Below, in pieces: positions 12,617-24,967 of a stretch of 64,000 nt of DNA. Below the pieces are notes generated by a model that was given only the letters and a program-made list of their open reading frames with translations, did not search any database and was not told the origin of the DNA. Position 1 is the stretch's first letter. The number at the start of each line of letters is the position of its first letter. Source of the stretch: Alnus glutinosa (taxonomy: Eukaryota > Streptophyta > Magnoliopsida > Fagales > Betulaceae); assembly GCF_958979055.1 (NCBI RefSeq), contig NC_084888.1:37715804-37779803 (forward strand), written 5' to 3'. A program made the translations under genes and the position numbers.

Positions 12617-12628
12617 TTTGGCGGGAAA
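12617..12628 (+). promoter_or_regulatory. E2F-binding site upstream of ETG1
   Basis: TTTGGCGGGAAA fits the E2F consensus (TTTSSCGS) and ends 74 bp before the ETG1 start codon. Arabidopsis ETG1 is named as an E2F target gene, so the position is meaningful. A weaker TTTTAGCGCGC lies at about 12652-12662. Binding itself is inferred. Confidence 0.7.
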
Positions 12629-12701
12629 TCCTACCCCTACTTAACCACCAGTTTTAGCGCGCACTGAAGTGACAGACTCAGAGAGAGAGAGAGATTCAGA
12701 G

Positions 12702-15700
12702 ATGGTGGGTCTACCGTACGATCTACTGGCGAACCCATTGGGAGCCGTCCGATTGACGTTCGAGAAGGCGGTGGCCGCCTCGGGATTCGAAACGGACGGG
12801 AGGGACTGGGGGGCCGTCGATCTCTTCCGCCAGTTCCTCTTCGACCAAGGCTGCCTCTCTCAGGTCTTCCTCTTCTCCTTCAACAAATTTCTAGGGCTCT
12901 ACTAGAATCAATTATATAATTGTTTCTAAAATTGCTCCTTTTTTTTTTCTTTAAAGAAGAGAAATGCAATCCATCCTTGATTTATTTTATTTTATTTTTA
13001 ATTAAGATTGATCTAAGAGTGGATTATGCCTACAGAATGCTAGGAGAATGCAAATAGCATGTCTCTTAAAAAAACTTCTTTTATTTATTTCTTGCCATTT
13101 CTTAACAGCTAGATCCTGGGTTTTATATCAATTTGATTGCTTTTTTCCTTTTTCGGGCTTTAATCTGAATAATTAATGTAATTTTAGTCCTAAATATAGT
13201 GGATTTATCACAGAGACAATTCATTAAGACTTGGGTCTAATAGCAAATTGATTGATTTTCTTCTTTGCGGGCTTTAATTTGAAAAACTAATGTAATATTA
13301 GTCCTAATTATTGTAAAATTATGACGAAGATTATTGATTAAGACTTGACTGGCTGTTGTGTGTCATTTTAGGTCCCGATTCTTAACGGTGACACTATCAG
13401 ATGGTTACAGCCCAAAACTCTGGTTCGGTTCCGGGGAATGGTACAAGACATGTTGGGTAATGAGTTTTATGTCGGTGCATATAAGGTAACTCCCTATTTT
13501 TTGGCCTTCTGATGATGATTTCTGAGTGAACTGCCTCAAGCACAAAATTTTCATGCTAATGACTGTTGTTTTTCTTCAAGGATGGGTCGGTATGGCGAAC
13601 CAACAAGTTTACGGATGTTTCCCAGTTCCCTATTGCTGCTTCCCAGTTCCCTATTGCTGCTTCTTCAGCCAATATGCGAGTTTGGGAACGCCGTCTGCTT
13701 TACTGTGTTCCTGTGAGTTATCTATACTAGCAATTTTTTTTTTCCTGTGTTCAGCTTGTATTTTTAATCCTAAGACATAAGCATATTACTAAGTGTATTG
13801 TATTGGAGTTGTTATTATGAGGGCTTATCAGTTATCTAGAGGAACTCGATTGCAGCCAGCTAACATAGAAAACCATCTTCTATGTTATCTATTTGAATTT
13901 ACTTTCAGTTTTGAATTAAGGTTCTGCATGAAATGAAAACCATGACTTAGCTCGTCTTGGGTTGTTCTTTTTTGTGTTTTTCTTGTTTTAAGGTTCCAGG
14001 GCAGAATTCTTGGACTGAACCATCTTCTGAATCAGTGTTGAATCGATGTATTGATTCCACATCCCAACAGAGAGAGAAGCGCAGGAGAGTGGATGATGAA
14101 GCTATTGATCACATGGATATGCTTGTAAGTTCCCTGTAACTGTATCTCTTATTTGTTCTTTTCATTGAGCTAGCTGCTCAAGAATAATCTTGTGGTGAGT
14201 ACGAAAGGGTATGGTCTTACGTTCCTGTGGTCTTGTTTGGCTTGGCTTCAATATAGTCATGCATCAGTATGCTAGTTGGGGAAGTTTTATGGGGTTAACG
14301 TCTTACTCAATCCGTGTGTGAGTGGGGTATGGCCCTGCGTTTGAGGGTTCCCCGCCATTAAAAGAAAAAAGTGTAGGTACACTGATCAGACACATTTTTA
14401 TTTTGGACCTTTTTCAGATGGTTAAAAATCTGATTGATTGATGATTTCTTGGGTCTTTAGGAACTGCTCAGCTGCTGTCTGCTTCACAATATGATTTCCC
14501 ATGTCCTTGATTTATCTGACATACCATATTGATGTCAGGTCTCTGATGATGGGGTTCAAGGTTCTCCTAGTACCAAAAAGATGGTGAGTAGAGATGATTC
14601 TGATTAAGCATTTTATTTGATTTTTTTATCCCTTTCCTTTCCATTGGATGGATAAGAATAATCTGAATTTTTGGAATCTGTAAGTCAATTGATTTTTTTT
14701 TTATCTGGTCTGCCTCGCCTGAAGTTCAAATATGTTTAGAACCATGAAATTTCTGGGTTCTTTGATTAAAGGGAAACGTGTCATGGACTGGCTTGATCTT
14801 TAGGGGCTTTACATGGCTCTCTTGGCTAAATTGCATTTCTTCCTGGACAAACATGAACTGGTTCTTCGACTTGACAAATTCTGTGGTTTATATGATCCAA
14901 TTCCTTTGGACTTTGCACATGTCTCTTGATCTTTAGGGGCTTTACAGAGTTCTTGTGGCTAAATTGCATTTCTTCCTGGACATACATGGACTGGCCATTC
15001 AACTTGACAAATTCTGTGGTTTCTATCATCCAATTCCTTTTGACTTTGGCACACAGCTGATATGTTGAATCAATTGTTTGCCACATGCACTTTATGTTTC
15101 CTTTGAATAGATTACATCACGATCTATACTTCATTTTTATTTTAATGAATTGTAGGCTCCTGATCAAGAATTGTATGTTCATTTAATTTCTTTATCTATG
15201 CTAGAAAGAGGATGAACAACCTTCCGTGTCTTCTCAGAATCATGAGTCCATAACTGAAAGCTGTCGCTCTAATATGAGTATGGTACCTGCCATTGACAGA
15301 GATTCTCTTCCTTGCCTTGTTAAGGTAAGTGGCTCGTCAATTTTGTTCCTTTAACTTAATGCTAATATTACTAATATAAATGGTGTTGAACTGAATTTGT
15401 TTTCTCATTTATCCCTTAAGTTTGTGAAATTTCTGAAAGTACTTTATTATGCAGATATATGATTCTCCGGAGTCTGACTTAAAACTGAATGATGTTTTTG
15501 AGTTCATTGGAGTCCTCACTTTGGACTCAGAGCTTCAAGCAGACAAGCATCATGATGAGCTCTCTAATGGTTTTTGTGAAGATGTCTTGGTTCATTTGCC
15601 CCCTAACAAGGTATTTGACCCCTTACAAATGCAAATTTGTTATTGGGTTTTCACTGTATATGTTGTTGGCACCTAACTATACTCTAAATAACAGCTGAAT

Positions 15701-17894
15701 TGTGCTTCTGCAATCTAATTAGATAATGAGTAATGTGACTGTCAAATCTTCGCCATATATCAGTCTATACAGAACTATCTTGTCCTCTTGTGGCACCTTA
15801 TTTAGTTGCATCCTCACCTTTTTTTTTTTTGTTCTGTATTTTTTGGTGTAGGTACCACGCCTCCATTGTCTTATTCACAGGAAGCTTTCAGCTTCTGACT
15901 TTCTCAATTGTTCCCCCATGTTGGAGGTGATTTTATACACCTTAGTTTTATTCCATCCCTCTGAATGATTGTTAATCTACTTTATGTCTGTTGCCTTTTC
16001 AGTCATATCAGATCTTAGTGTTTCCTTTTTAAATCTTTTCTTGTCTTGCGTTGTTTAACTATTGTGTACTATATGTTCCTACAGTCAAAGCCCAATTTTG
16101 TCAAAGAGATGAGGGAGGCTCTGTTGAGGCATCTAACAGCCGTTCTTGGCAATGATGGTCTAGCTGCTCATTTCATGTTGTTGCATCTTCTGTCCAGGGT
16201 AAGTGATTTCCTTTCATGATAATGATGTTTTGTAATTATTCTTGTTAAACTTTCGTGTTTCACTAGTCCATATCTTGTCTCAGTGATCTTAATTAAGATA
16301 GTTCCTTCTCCATATCTCCTGCACCTATGGGTTAAATTTATGAGATTTTCTTGAGCAGGTGCATGCTAGAGTAGACGCTGTTGCTGTGGGCAAGCTTTCA
16401 CTAAATCTCACTTGTTTAAGCAAAGAAAGTGCGTCTCTGTTTGGCAGTCAACTTAGCCTTGCTTTCAGAAACCTCTTACCTTTCACACATAGCATACTCC
16501 TCACGGTGGAGTATCTTAACTCTGTATCACTTGCACCAAAAAAGGATTACGAGACAGACAGGTAGTCAGATTTATCACTTTGTGACTAGGAAATCATTCT
16601 GCCTTTAATTAGTGGCCTGATATTTACAACTATAAATTCTCTCATAGATTTTTTACATTCTAACGTGTTTATGTTCCAGACTGATAACTGGAGTTCTGCA
16701 GCTAGCTGAGGGCTCACACGTGATCGTTGATGAGACCCAATTGGAAGCAGGGACCCTCAACTCTGTTGGGGTAGAAAATGCAAGGTTATTAAAAAATCTG
16801 ACGGAGCTGCAAAAGGTAATTCTTTTATCATTTATATTATGATGTTTGTGTGTATATTCCGTATATCTTATATATAGCTCTATGTGAATTGGGAGAGATT
16901 TGTTGGACTGCTTAATGAACAAATGTACAGAAACTCGCACTCATTTATCTCCTAAAGTTAAAATACATCACCTCAAATATCACCAGCACCTGTGCTTCAT
17001 GGAGCTACTGTTTGAGAGTAGCTCACAACCACTTTATTGAAAGTAAGATCTTGATATATATATTAAAAATCTATTTGTTCGCAGGTGGAATATGATTTTA
17101 AGTACTATAAAATGGAGATGGCAGCTGATGTCCAATTGCTAAATCTTTCTGAGGGGAAATCAAATATCTTGCCAGCTGATGTAGTTATACCTTTCCAGCC
17201 TTCTTCAGTGGGTTCATCTGAAGTTGTGGCTGCACAAGCACTAGAAGCTTGGAGATGGTACTTGGCTACAGTTAAATCATTGCCACATTCTATTGATTCA
17301 GAAATGCAGAAGGTATGAGTTAGCTTGATGTCATTCTTGATAAACAAATTCCTCTGGAAAAGAGGCTTTGGCTCAGGAACATAGTCATAAAAATCATAAA
17401 GCCTTTCTCTTTGTGTGGTCAGAGAACATTTTTGAGCATTCATATGTAGCATTCATGACTAATGAATGCTACATGTCTGGTTTGGATGATATAATATAGA
17501 TGCACCTGCCATAAAATTATTCGTCAATCATTTCTTACTTGTGTTGATTTTCCCTACTCATCTTTGGATTAAGAGTCGAGATGGAGGCGCCTTTAGAACC
17601 TTAATGTTGTTGCCTGATAATTCATAGGTGGTAGAAAATGACTTGGTCGCAGCAAGGCAAGCAGACCGGAGCATAGGGAGCCATGATTTTAACAGGTTGG
17701 GGACCTGGAAGTCGAGTGGCAATAGTATTTTGTCTCGGTATTTTGTTGCACATTAGTAATTTTATTTTTTGGCATACAGATGGCTGACAATGGGCCGCCT
17801 AATGTCTCTGAGTTTCGGTGAAACCTGCCTGTCCTTGGAGCACTGGCAGATGGTTATGGAACTGGAGAGGCTACGTAGAGAGAGGTTTAAATGA
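12702..17894 (+). CDS. ETG1: Mini-chromosome maintenance complex-binding protein (ETG1/MCMBP)
   Basis: Nuclear replisome factor that binds MCM subunits and, in Arabidopsis, is needed for S-phase progression and sister chromatid cohesion. Fourteen exons: 12702-12863, 13372-13485, 13581-13712, 13993-14124, 14539-14583, 15205-15324, 15455-15610, 15852-15926, 16085-16198, 16359-16561, 16680-16815, 17085-17312, 17628-17695, 17780-17894. Total 1800 bp, 599 aa, close to the Arabidopsis protein. Conserved blocks seen include TLVRFRGMVQDMLGNEFY, WERRLLYCVPVPG, SLPCLVKIYDSPE, PRLHCLIHRKL, AVGKLSLNL, NSVGVENARLLKNL, VVENDLVAARQADRS and LSLEHWQMVMELERLR. ATG 12702 is chosen because MVGLPYDLL aligns with the Arabidopsis start; the codon 33 bases upstream in the same frame is GTG. 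Exon 3 carries an in-frame 21-bp tandem duplication. The E2F site upstream suggests cell-cycle control. Confidence 0.95.
13619..13660 (+). repeat. 21-bp in-frame tandem duplication in ETG1 exon 3
   Basis: Two identical adjacent 21-bp units (13619-13639 and 13640-13660) encode SQFPIAA twice (residues 106-112 and 113-119). The reading frame is kept. As I recall it, the Arabidopsis protein has a single SQFP segment here, so one unit is extra. Confidence 0.9.
14792..15057 (+). repeat. 133-bp tandem duplication in ETG1 intron 5
   Basis: CTTGATCTTTAGGGGCTTTA begins at 14792 and again at 14925. The following sequence (GGCTAAATTGCATTTCTTCC ... ACTTGACAAATTCTGTGGTT ... CCAATTCCTTT) is repeated with scattered differences, giving two diverged units of about 133 bp. 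Confidence 0.85.
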
Positions 17895-19064
17895 AGATAT
17901 GCAATCACTTGGTGGGATTGGAATGGTTTTAAACTGATGTATGTTAAAGCCCAGGGCTGTCAGATTATGTTTAGTGAAAGGTTTATATATGAAAATGTAT
18001 TTGCCATTTAATGGGAACATGCTACTATTTACATCGTCCAAGCTTGAAATGAATTGGCCTATGTGAATCGACCAAATTTATCAGATGAGAAATGTTAGAA
18101 GTATTAAATCTTTTATTAAGAGATGGGTACCAAAATGATTTGCAGCTTATTCATTAAAAAGATTACACGATCTAGAATGTTATTGTATCCCGTAGTTGGA
18201 TTATAGTCTCTTACCATAAAAATGCGCATGAATATGGCTGCATGCGCAGCACCCTCAACTATGAGAAATTCACCAATCCACATGTGATGTGTGAACAATA
18301 ACACTTGGGTACCATAGTCAATCACTATATATGGATAAAGGGGCATTGAATACATATGGTGAGCTATAACAATGGTTAAAGAACCTAACATGGCTAGGTT
18401 AATAGATAATTGAGCATGTTATGACGGTCTGAACTCTTGACTTACACCACGCCCTTGATACCCTTTCTATAGGGATGCAGCTTACCTTCCTTCCTACACT
18501 GGTAGTGGGATAAAGGTTTCCCTTTCTAGTAGCTATAGTAGCTAGATAGAGTATCAGACCATTCTTGCATACTATCTTTTATAAGGATTTTAGTGTACCA
18601 GAATAGTTTGCTCTTCCTGTCTATAGGGATGTAGCTCTCTTTTTCTTTGCTTCTAGGAGCAGAGCTGGGTCTAGTTGTTAGGACCTCATATAGGGCCATA
18701 AATAATTAACTAATAGAAATTTGTTTAGGGGTACTAATGAACAAAATTTACATTATTTTGATACCCATATCTTGGTAACAGATTTGATACCCATGGCATT
18801 TTTTTATCAAATAACTTCTTGCTATCTCCACAGATGCTACAGTTTGTGTCAGAGGCTTCTGGTCATGGGTTTAGAACTTTACACATTGCTACTAAACGTG
18901 CATATTTTAGTTATGCATTATGCTATTTGGCGATGTCTTCCACAAATCTGAGCCTGTCATGCAGGATTGGCAGCCATGCTTGATTTGATATTTCTAGTGA
19001 AAAATTGATGTCGAAAGAACAGGCTATTGCTTTTGCTCTTGGCTTGTTGTGCGCGTTTGTTATT

Positions 19065-19205
19065 AATTATAAGGAATGACAATTCGTGTTCGTGTGTCGA
19101 GTTTAAGTCGTATTAAAGATGTGTAAAAGATTATTTTAACCCAATTCATTTAATTAAATGGATTAAGCTCTTCAACTCTAATCCGTTAATTTCACATGCA
19201 ATTCT
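19065..19205. repeat. Dispersed GACAATTCGTGTTCGTGT repeat copy
   Basis: Starts near GGAATGACAATTCGTGTTCG and continues with CATTTAATTAAATGGATTAAG and CTAATCCGTTAATTTC. These motifs are shared in the same order with 21345-21468 and 24140-24262. Non-coding MITE-like family, degenerate. Confidence 0.5.
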
Positions 19206-19508
19206 ATAATTCTACATATATCTAGATTGTTGTCCACTAGCCTTGTTACTTGGTCGGTTTAAAGTAGTCTTGCCCAAAAAAAAATGTGAAAAGTTGAACA
19301 GGTACTATTAAAATATGGGGAGCACTTTGCCCAAAGGACTGTACACAGAACACTGCCAGTGAAAATAAAGTTGCCACAACTTGGAGATAAAGTTTACAAA
19401 CTCTAAGATATTCAATGCCCCAAATTTAAATAAAAGGCAATAAATGGAATATCCATCCCTATTTTTCTTAAGAGAAACTAATAAATTTCACAAACAAACT
19501 CAAACTGG

Positions 19509-19509
<1 letters not shown>

Positions 19510-19547
<38 letters not shown>
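19510..19547. repeat. (AT)n microsatellite
   Basis: Uninterrupted AT dinucleotide tract of about 19 units downstream of the expansin stop codon. Confidence 0.95.
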
Positions 19548-19549
<2 letters not shown>

Positions 19550-19710
19550 AAGGCCTAGCGGGTGCCAAACAGACACCTCAGCAATACGCGGCCACACAGG
19601 CCGAGCCCATCCTACTCTACCCTGTGTATCCCACCTTCACCATAACGAAGATGGAACATTTCCAATTGACAATATAATGTATATTTTCCTTTTTACTATG
19701 TAATAAAAAT

Positions 19711-20664
19711 CTAGAATTGAGCCCCCTCAAATGTCTGTCCAAACTGCCAATTTGCCGGAACCACGTTGTAGCTGGTCACCGTCTGACCATCACTGGTGGT
19801 GACTTGGAATGAAAGACTCTGTCCATTCAGGTAGTTATTGCTCTGCCAGTTCTGGCCCCAGTTCCTTGACATGGCTTGCCACCCAGTGTTGGACCCCTTG
19901 ATCGACACAGAATGCACATCTCCGGCGCCGCCAACGTTTGTGATCAACACCAAGTTGAAGTAAGAGTGACCGTTGACGGTAAACCTTATGCCTCCTTTCT
20001 TCACACAGGGCACTCTGTTTGGACCAACACAAAGACAAAGTATGTAAAATTAGATGAGCTCCATCGCCAGCCAAGTATTTTCATGATTTCTAGTAGATTG
20101 TGTTTTTTTTTTTACCTTCTAAATGCTATGGGAACAATCCCAGCTCGGTATTGAGCGATTTGCAAGAAAGCAGGCTCCGCCATGTCGAAGTGTTGGAGTG
20201 GAGGGTTGCACCACCCGCCGTTGTCGTTGGGCAAGTCATTGTTAGGGGGGCAGAAGTTAGTGGCAGTGACAGTGATGGTACCGGGGAGGCACCATTTGGG
20301 GTCATCGTTGCATTTCATCTCATAACAAGACCCGCAGCTCAAACCATTGTTGAACAGAGCAGTGCTGAGTGCTGCAGTGTTAGTCCCATACCCTTGGCTG
20401 TACAGATTACCGTACCCACAAGCACCCCCTGCAATTAATACCAACATAGCCCATGAGAAACCCAATTACAAGCTCTCCTAGACAATCATTTTGCTTGTAA
20501 GAAGAGAAATTTTAAAACTTACCCATTGTGCCGGATGCGTCACCCCCGCCATAGAACGTGGCATGACCACCTTCCCACCCTCCGGAGTCACCGTAGGCTC
20601 CTCGAAGGCATAGGTTTAGGATAGAGAAGAGAAGAGAAATAGCAGAGAATGCCGCAACAGCCAT
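19711..20664 (-). CDS. Alpha-expansin (EXPA8/EXPA2-like)
   Basis: Secreted, non-enzymatic cell-wall loosening protein of the growing wall. Exons on the minus strand: 20664-20523, 20428-20116, 20014-19711; total 759 bp (252 aa), the usual size. Residues 1-25 form a signal peptide (hydrophobic [15 protein letters not shown]). A GH45-like domain follows with [20 protein letters not shown], the family cysteines, the alpha-expansin insertion WCNPP (120-124) and the HFD motif (127-129). The C-terminal CBM63-like domain has conserved aromatics ([13 protein letters not shown]) and ends in [24 protein letters not shown] and [13 protein letters not shown] point to the EXPA2/EXPA8 side of the family rather than EXPA1/5/10. 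A TATA box lies about 100 bp upstream of the ATG. Confidence 0.94.
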
Positions 20665-20766
20665 TGTGTAAAATTGTGTCTAAGCGTGTGTAGAGGGGAG
20701 GGAGGGGAGGGAGTGAGTGCCAAGTGCTTAGTGCTTAGTGCTTAGAATTGGGGAATGGGGAGCTCA

Positions 20767-20774
20767 TTTATATA
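20767..20774 (-). promoter_or_regulatory. TATA box of the alpha-expansin gene
   Basis: TATATAAA on the minus strand, 103 bp before the ATG. It would place the transcription start at about 20735-20745. The leader that follows contains three tandem copies of a CTAAGCA-type motif. Confidence 0.7.
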
Positions 20775-21344
20775 GGAAAAGAGAGGCCTTTTGGCCTTTG
20801 GGGGCTGTTAGAGGTGGGGTCGTGTAGTAGAAAGAGAAGTTGTCGAGGCTCACATTTGCACATGCAAATGTTCTAGTTAGACTACCAACTGCTGAGCCTC
20901 ATTGGCCCCACTTGCACATGCATTTCTCAACCGTCTTAATTCCTTTTCATTTGATGTTTACTTCCTATATTTTTATGCTTGTTTGCTTGTGGTTGGAAAT
21001 TTATGTGGTATTTTCTTATTCAGTGCCTGAGATTATGCAATCAGCCAACAGTTTTAAGGCCTTTGATTGGGGAGCTTAGAGTCTTACAAGTAATTAAGTC
21101 CAACTTGGTGGCTTCAAAGGTACACCAAAAGGAACAATAGCCCTCTGCGTAGGGGCAGTAACTAGTATTCCAAAGTTAATATGGAATTCTGTTCAGGGTC
21201 ATCTCCATATATGTACCCAGTTCTGCATGTTTTGTTCATCATCTACTCTGTTTGACCATAACAATTAGCAAAAAAAAGAAATACATGGTATGTTTGCCGG
21301 TTCGGCAATGCTGATTTGCTGTCGGAACTAAGTAGGAGCGGTAA

Positions 21345-21468
21345 GATTTCGTAGGTCAATCATAGTCCGACTCATTTAATTAAACGGGTAAAACCCATCG
21401 ATCCTAATCCGCTAATTTTGTGTTGAATTCGTGTCAGGTTTACGAGTCGTGTCAAAAATTGACAACCT
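21345..21468. repeat. Dispersed repeat copy (GTGTCAAAAATTGACAACC end)
   Basis: Contains CGACTCATTTAATTAAACGG, CTAATCCGCTAATTTTGTG and a terminal GAGTCGTGTCAAAAATTGAC. This is the same order of motifs as the 19.1 and 24.2 kb copies. Non-coding. Confidence 0.5.
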
Positions 21469-24139
21469 CAGCTACAATACAATAAGCTTGCCTCTATGTA
21501 CCTGCATGCAGAGGATCTAAGCTAGGTCGCATGCATGATTGTTCAATGAGGAGATATGGAATCTCTTAAAGCTTGATGAGCCATGCATCATGCATGACTC
21601 GGAAAATGAAATACATTTTCTAATTTCACACCCTAAAATTTAAAGTACCAATCGTACCAACCATGAATCTAATAATTACATATATGACCCATGCATCAAA
21701 ATATATATATGCATGGACTTTTTTGATAGGTTTCCACATTCAATTTGTCAAACTTAAAAGTAATCACCTTAATTTATGCAGGCCATAGTTAATTTATATG
21801 TGAATGGCATCAAGTCGGTGCTTGTCAATCCAAACCCTCTCATTAATTAGTGTCATGCAGGGATCTGCAATAGTAATTCAAATGAGAGAAAATTTGAAAT
21901 TTTGGTACAAAGACTTTTTATGAAATTAACATAAAAAAGCAAGCGGGCCGGCGTTAGTTGTGCTGAAAGATTAGTATATGATTTGATGTATTTTAGTCAT
22001 AAGTCTACTCATTTAACAATAATAGAATGTTCTTTTTGGCATGTCAATTAATTAATAGACGTGAGCAACTTCGTCTATTTGAGAAAGTGGCCTACCATGT
22101 TACGAGCACATGCAACTCCCGACCTTCGCGGTCCCTTGTAGTCATACGTCGTTTTCATATCAAATTTCATATATATATATATATGCTTTCATTTTCTAAG
22201 CATCTAATAATAATTTTTTATTTTTTATTTTTAATTTTTTCCAGATTTATCATAAATTTAATTCCTCCCTCCAAATCCTCAAGTTTGTCCCTTCATGGAG
22301 GTGGATTTTTTGGAGAGTCAAATCATCAACCATTTGTATGATTTAGGAAGCAACATAAATTATTTTCATTTTTGTAGATAAAATATTGTGAGCAATGAGC
22401 GTGCAAGGCTTTTTCTCTCTGTCATGAATGCGTATGCAATCTGGGTTCACGTATTTCGGTGCTATAAGTCAAGAGTGGCGGGCTTTACTATCAATAAAAG
22501 GCTATGTGAAAACTTGGAAAATCAAAAACCCGACACATTTTTTCCTGCATGATATATGACTGCAGGGAAATTTTGTCTGATTGAAGAAAAAGTAAGCTAT
22601 AACATTAATACGTATCTTTTCTTAAGTTCATAACCATTGGATTTTTTGCGAGTCGTGTCAAAAAATGTTAGTTTTAAATATCACGTGTCGAGACTCCTTA
22701 ACTCTAACTCATTAATTTCGTGTATGGTTTTGGGAGGACGTTTTAAGCAAACAGTGAGCATTTAGCTGATTTGATTCGTTTATATGAGCTCTTGTTGTGG
22801 CATTATAAGCACCATCAGGGTTGTAGCTAGATATATGAGGCAGGATTTTCGTCTTCCAATGTAAAGAAGTACTGTATGGTCTTGGTTCAGTTGGTTGTCT
22901 CTACGGCTATCAAAATATGTGATCCAAAAGTTGCAGAAGAGGTTGTAATGGGGGACCAGGTTGAGGAAACTTGAAATGAGGTCCACAAAAAGGGATGTGG
23001 ATTTTATCCAAATGTTGTTTGTCTGTTTGGAAACAATATTAATGAAAGTGCCCTTCACAAGGGATATATTGTCTATTAGAACCCTAAAACATGGAAGGGA
23101 CAATGGGCAAGAGGGTTTTGAATGGTCACTTTCCAAATGGTAGTTAATGAGTGTGGACACATATAGCAGGCAGGCAGAGACTGGTCGCACATGAGTTTCA
23201 AATTCAAACTGCAGGGTCCAACCCCTTCCATGTGCATTTAAATGGAGTGTTGGAAGTGTAGGCCTGCCATGACCCTTGTTAAGGTGACAAGTTGGTTGAG
23301 TTGGTGCCCTAATCTCTATTTTTATCCACGCGCGTGGTGAAAGGATCTGTTTGCTTGGCTAAAATATTCACCTTTCTGCATGCTTTTTCCTTTTTCTTTA
23401 ACCTTTGAAGCGCTTCTACTTTATAAAATATGCAGGTTTTCCCTTCTAGAAGTTCCAAGGAAAGAGATTTTATTTTAGGTTTAGGTAAAATATATATATA
23501 TATATATATTAAAAATGATTATGCAAGTGAATATACATGCAGTGAAATTCAGTCACCAAGCACTTGCAAAGAGAGTAAGGACAATCGAAGATTTGTAGGC
23601 AGGAAAACACTCTCTTACTTAAGTTCACAAAGCAGGGAGAATGGTATGACGGTCAAAACAATAGTTAGGGGTTTTCTCATATTGAGCATGAATGTGTATG
23701 GTTATACCTAGAATGGTGATATTACATTCTCTTATGTAGAACGTCCATTGATAGGTTCTGGCTTTAGCTGGAATTAGCGCTATTAAAATATGAAAGACAT
23801 CTAAATATCTGTTTGTTTGACACACATGTGAGGGTTTATATGTGTATGAAAGACATCAAAGAATTATTAAAAGAATGTAAAAAAATGTCTTTTAAAAAAA
23901 AAAAAAAAAAAGGAAGGGAAAAAATGACTAAATTAGACCATTATGAATATATGATGATGAAGAACTTTTGACCCTCAAAAACCTATGGAGTGGACCATGC
24001 ATTGGGCCGATAGACCACGCACCGAAGGTAAATCTTCGTTGTCTTGGACTAACCTAATTTTAATACAGACGAGATTTGATCGTACCTTTACGGTTGAACT
24101 TATTTTCACGTACATTATCACACAATTGTATTCATTTGT

Positions 24140-24262
24140 TATGTACATAAGACTATATAAATTAATTTTAATTCGACTCATTTAATTAATCGGATCAAAC
24201 TGCTTAACTATAACTTGTTAATTTTATGTTAAGGTCGCACTAAAAATTGTCGACCCTAATTT
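24140..24262. repeat. Dispersed repeat copy
   Basis: Contains CGACTCATTTAATTAATCGG, AACTTGTTAATTTTATG and CACTAAAAATTGTCGACCC, matching the other copies in this window. Degenerate and non-coding. Confidence 0.45.
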
Positions 24263-24718
24263 CACCTTCACCAAAAAAAATTAAATAGCACTTTTTTAAA
24301 CAGTCATGAACGGGGCAGAAAAGACTTTCCTATTGCAGGTTCAAACTACTGGATATCAAACAACCCCAACTATGTGCTTATGATTGAGGGTGCTTGGACC
24401 TCGGACTGTAGGCCACCATGACCCTTAAAAGTAATATAATTATATGTTCAAGTCAATAAGATCAAGATGCTTAGAAGAAAAAAAAAAAAGAAAAAAAAAA
24501 GAAGAAGATCAAGATGGACCCTATAAGACACCTCCTAGTGGTAAACGTGGCCCAATCACCCAAAATTCTATGTTCCCTTTTCGTTCATCCCCTTTCCTAT
24601 GTAATATTTTGCATTCTTTTATATTTTAATATTTTTCTACAAAGATAATGATATTTCAAAGTTGTTTTTTTGGTATTTCTGTACTCAACTCTCTACCATG
24701 TGAAAAAATGTTAACTAA

Positions 24719-24967
24719 GAGTCCTTTGGGCCCGGCGTTTTGCACGCTAAAAGTGCATTTTTAAACAAAATCACGAAATGTATTTTAATTTGAGAGTCCA
24801 TTTTTAAAAAGTGATGATTTGAAAACGTAAAAAACGAATCTGCATTTCTAAATCACAGGTAAGGGAGTACAATTTTATCAAATGCTAAACATCGTTACTT
24901 AAAAATCACATTTTTAAATTGCTATATTTAAATAGTAAGCTTTTAGACCACATAACCAAACAGACTC
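24719..24967. mobile_element. Short TIR element (MITE, AAACAGACTC type)
   Basis: The left end GAGTCCTTTGGG pairs imperfectly with the right end CCAAACAGACTC. The interior also pairs in part (ACATTTTTAAATTG with its inverted counterpart). Length is about 249 bp with no coding capacity. A target duplication is not clear, so the superfamily is left open. Confidence 0.45.

Larger units (their letters stand above)
17895..19710. other. Intergenic region between convergent ETG1 and expansin genes
   Basis: No gene is seen. A segment near 18088-18180 (TCTTTTATTAAGAGATGGGTACC) resembles one near 52960-53030, indicating an unclassified dispersed repeat. Two similar TCTATAGGGATGYAGCT motifs occur near 18468 and 18627. 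A MITE-like repeat copy lies at 19065-19205 and an (AT)n microsatellite at 19510-19547. Confidence 0.55.

Noticed and set aside
12669-12701. Upstream in-frame start extending ETG1 by 11 residues
   Set aside because: The upstream codon is GTG and the extra residues come from a (GA)n tract; ATG 12702 matches the family start.
22780-23190. 136-residue open frame on the minus strand
   Set aside because: No family recognised, no neighbouring exons and repeat-rich context. It could be an old element remnant but I cannot support it.
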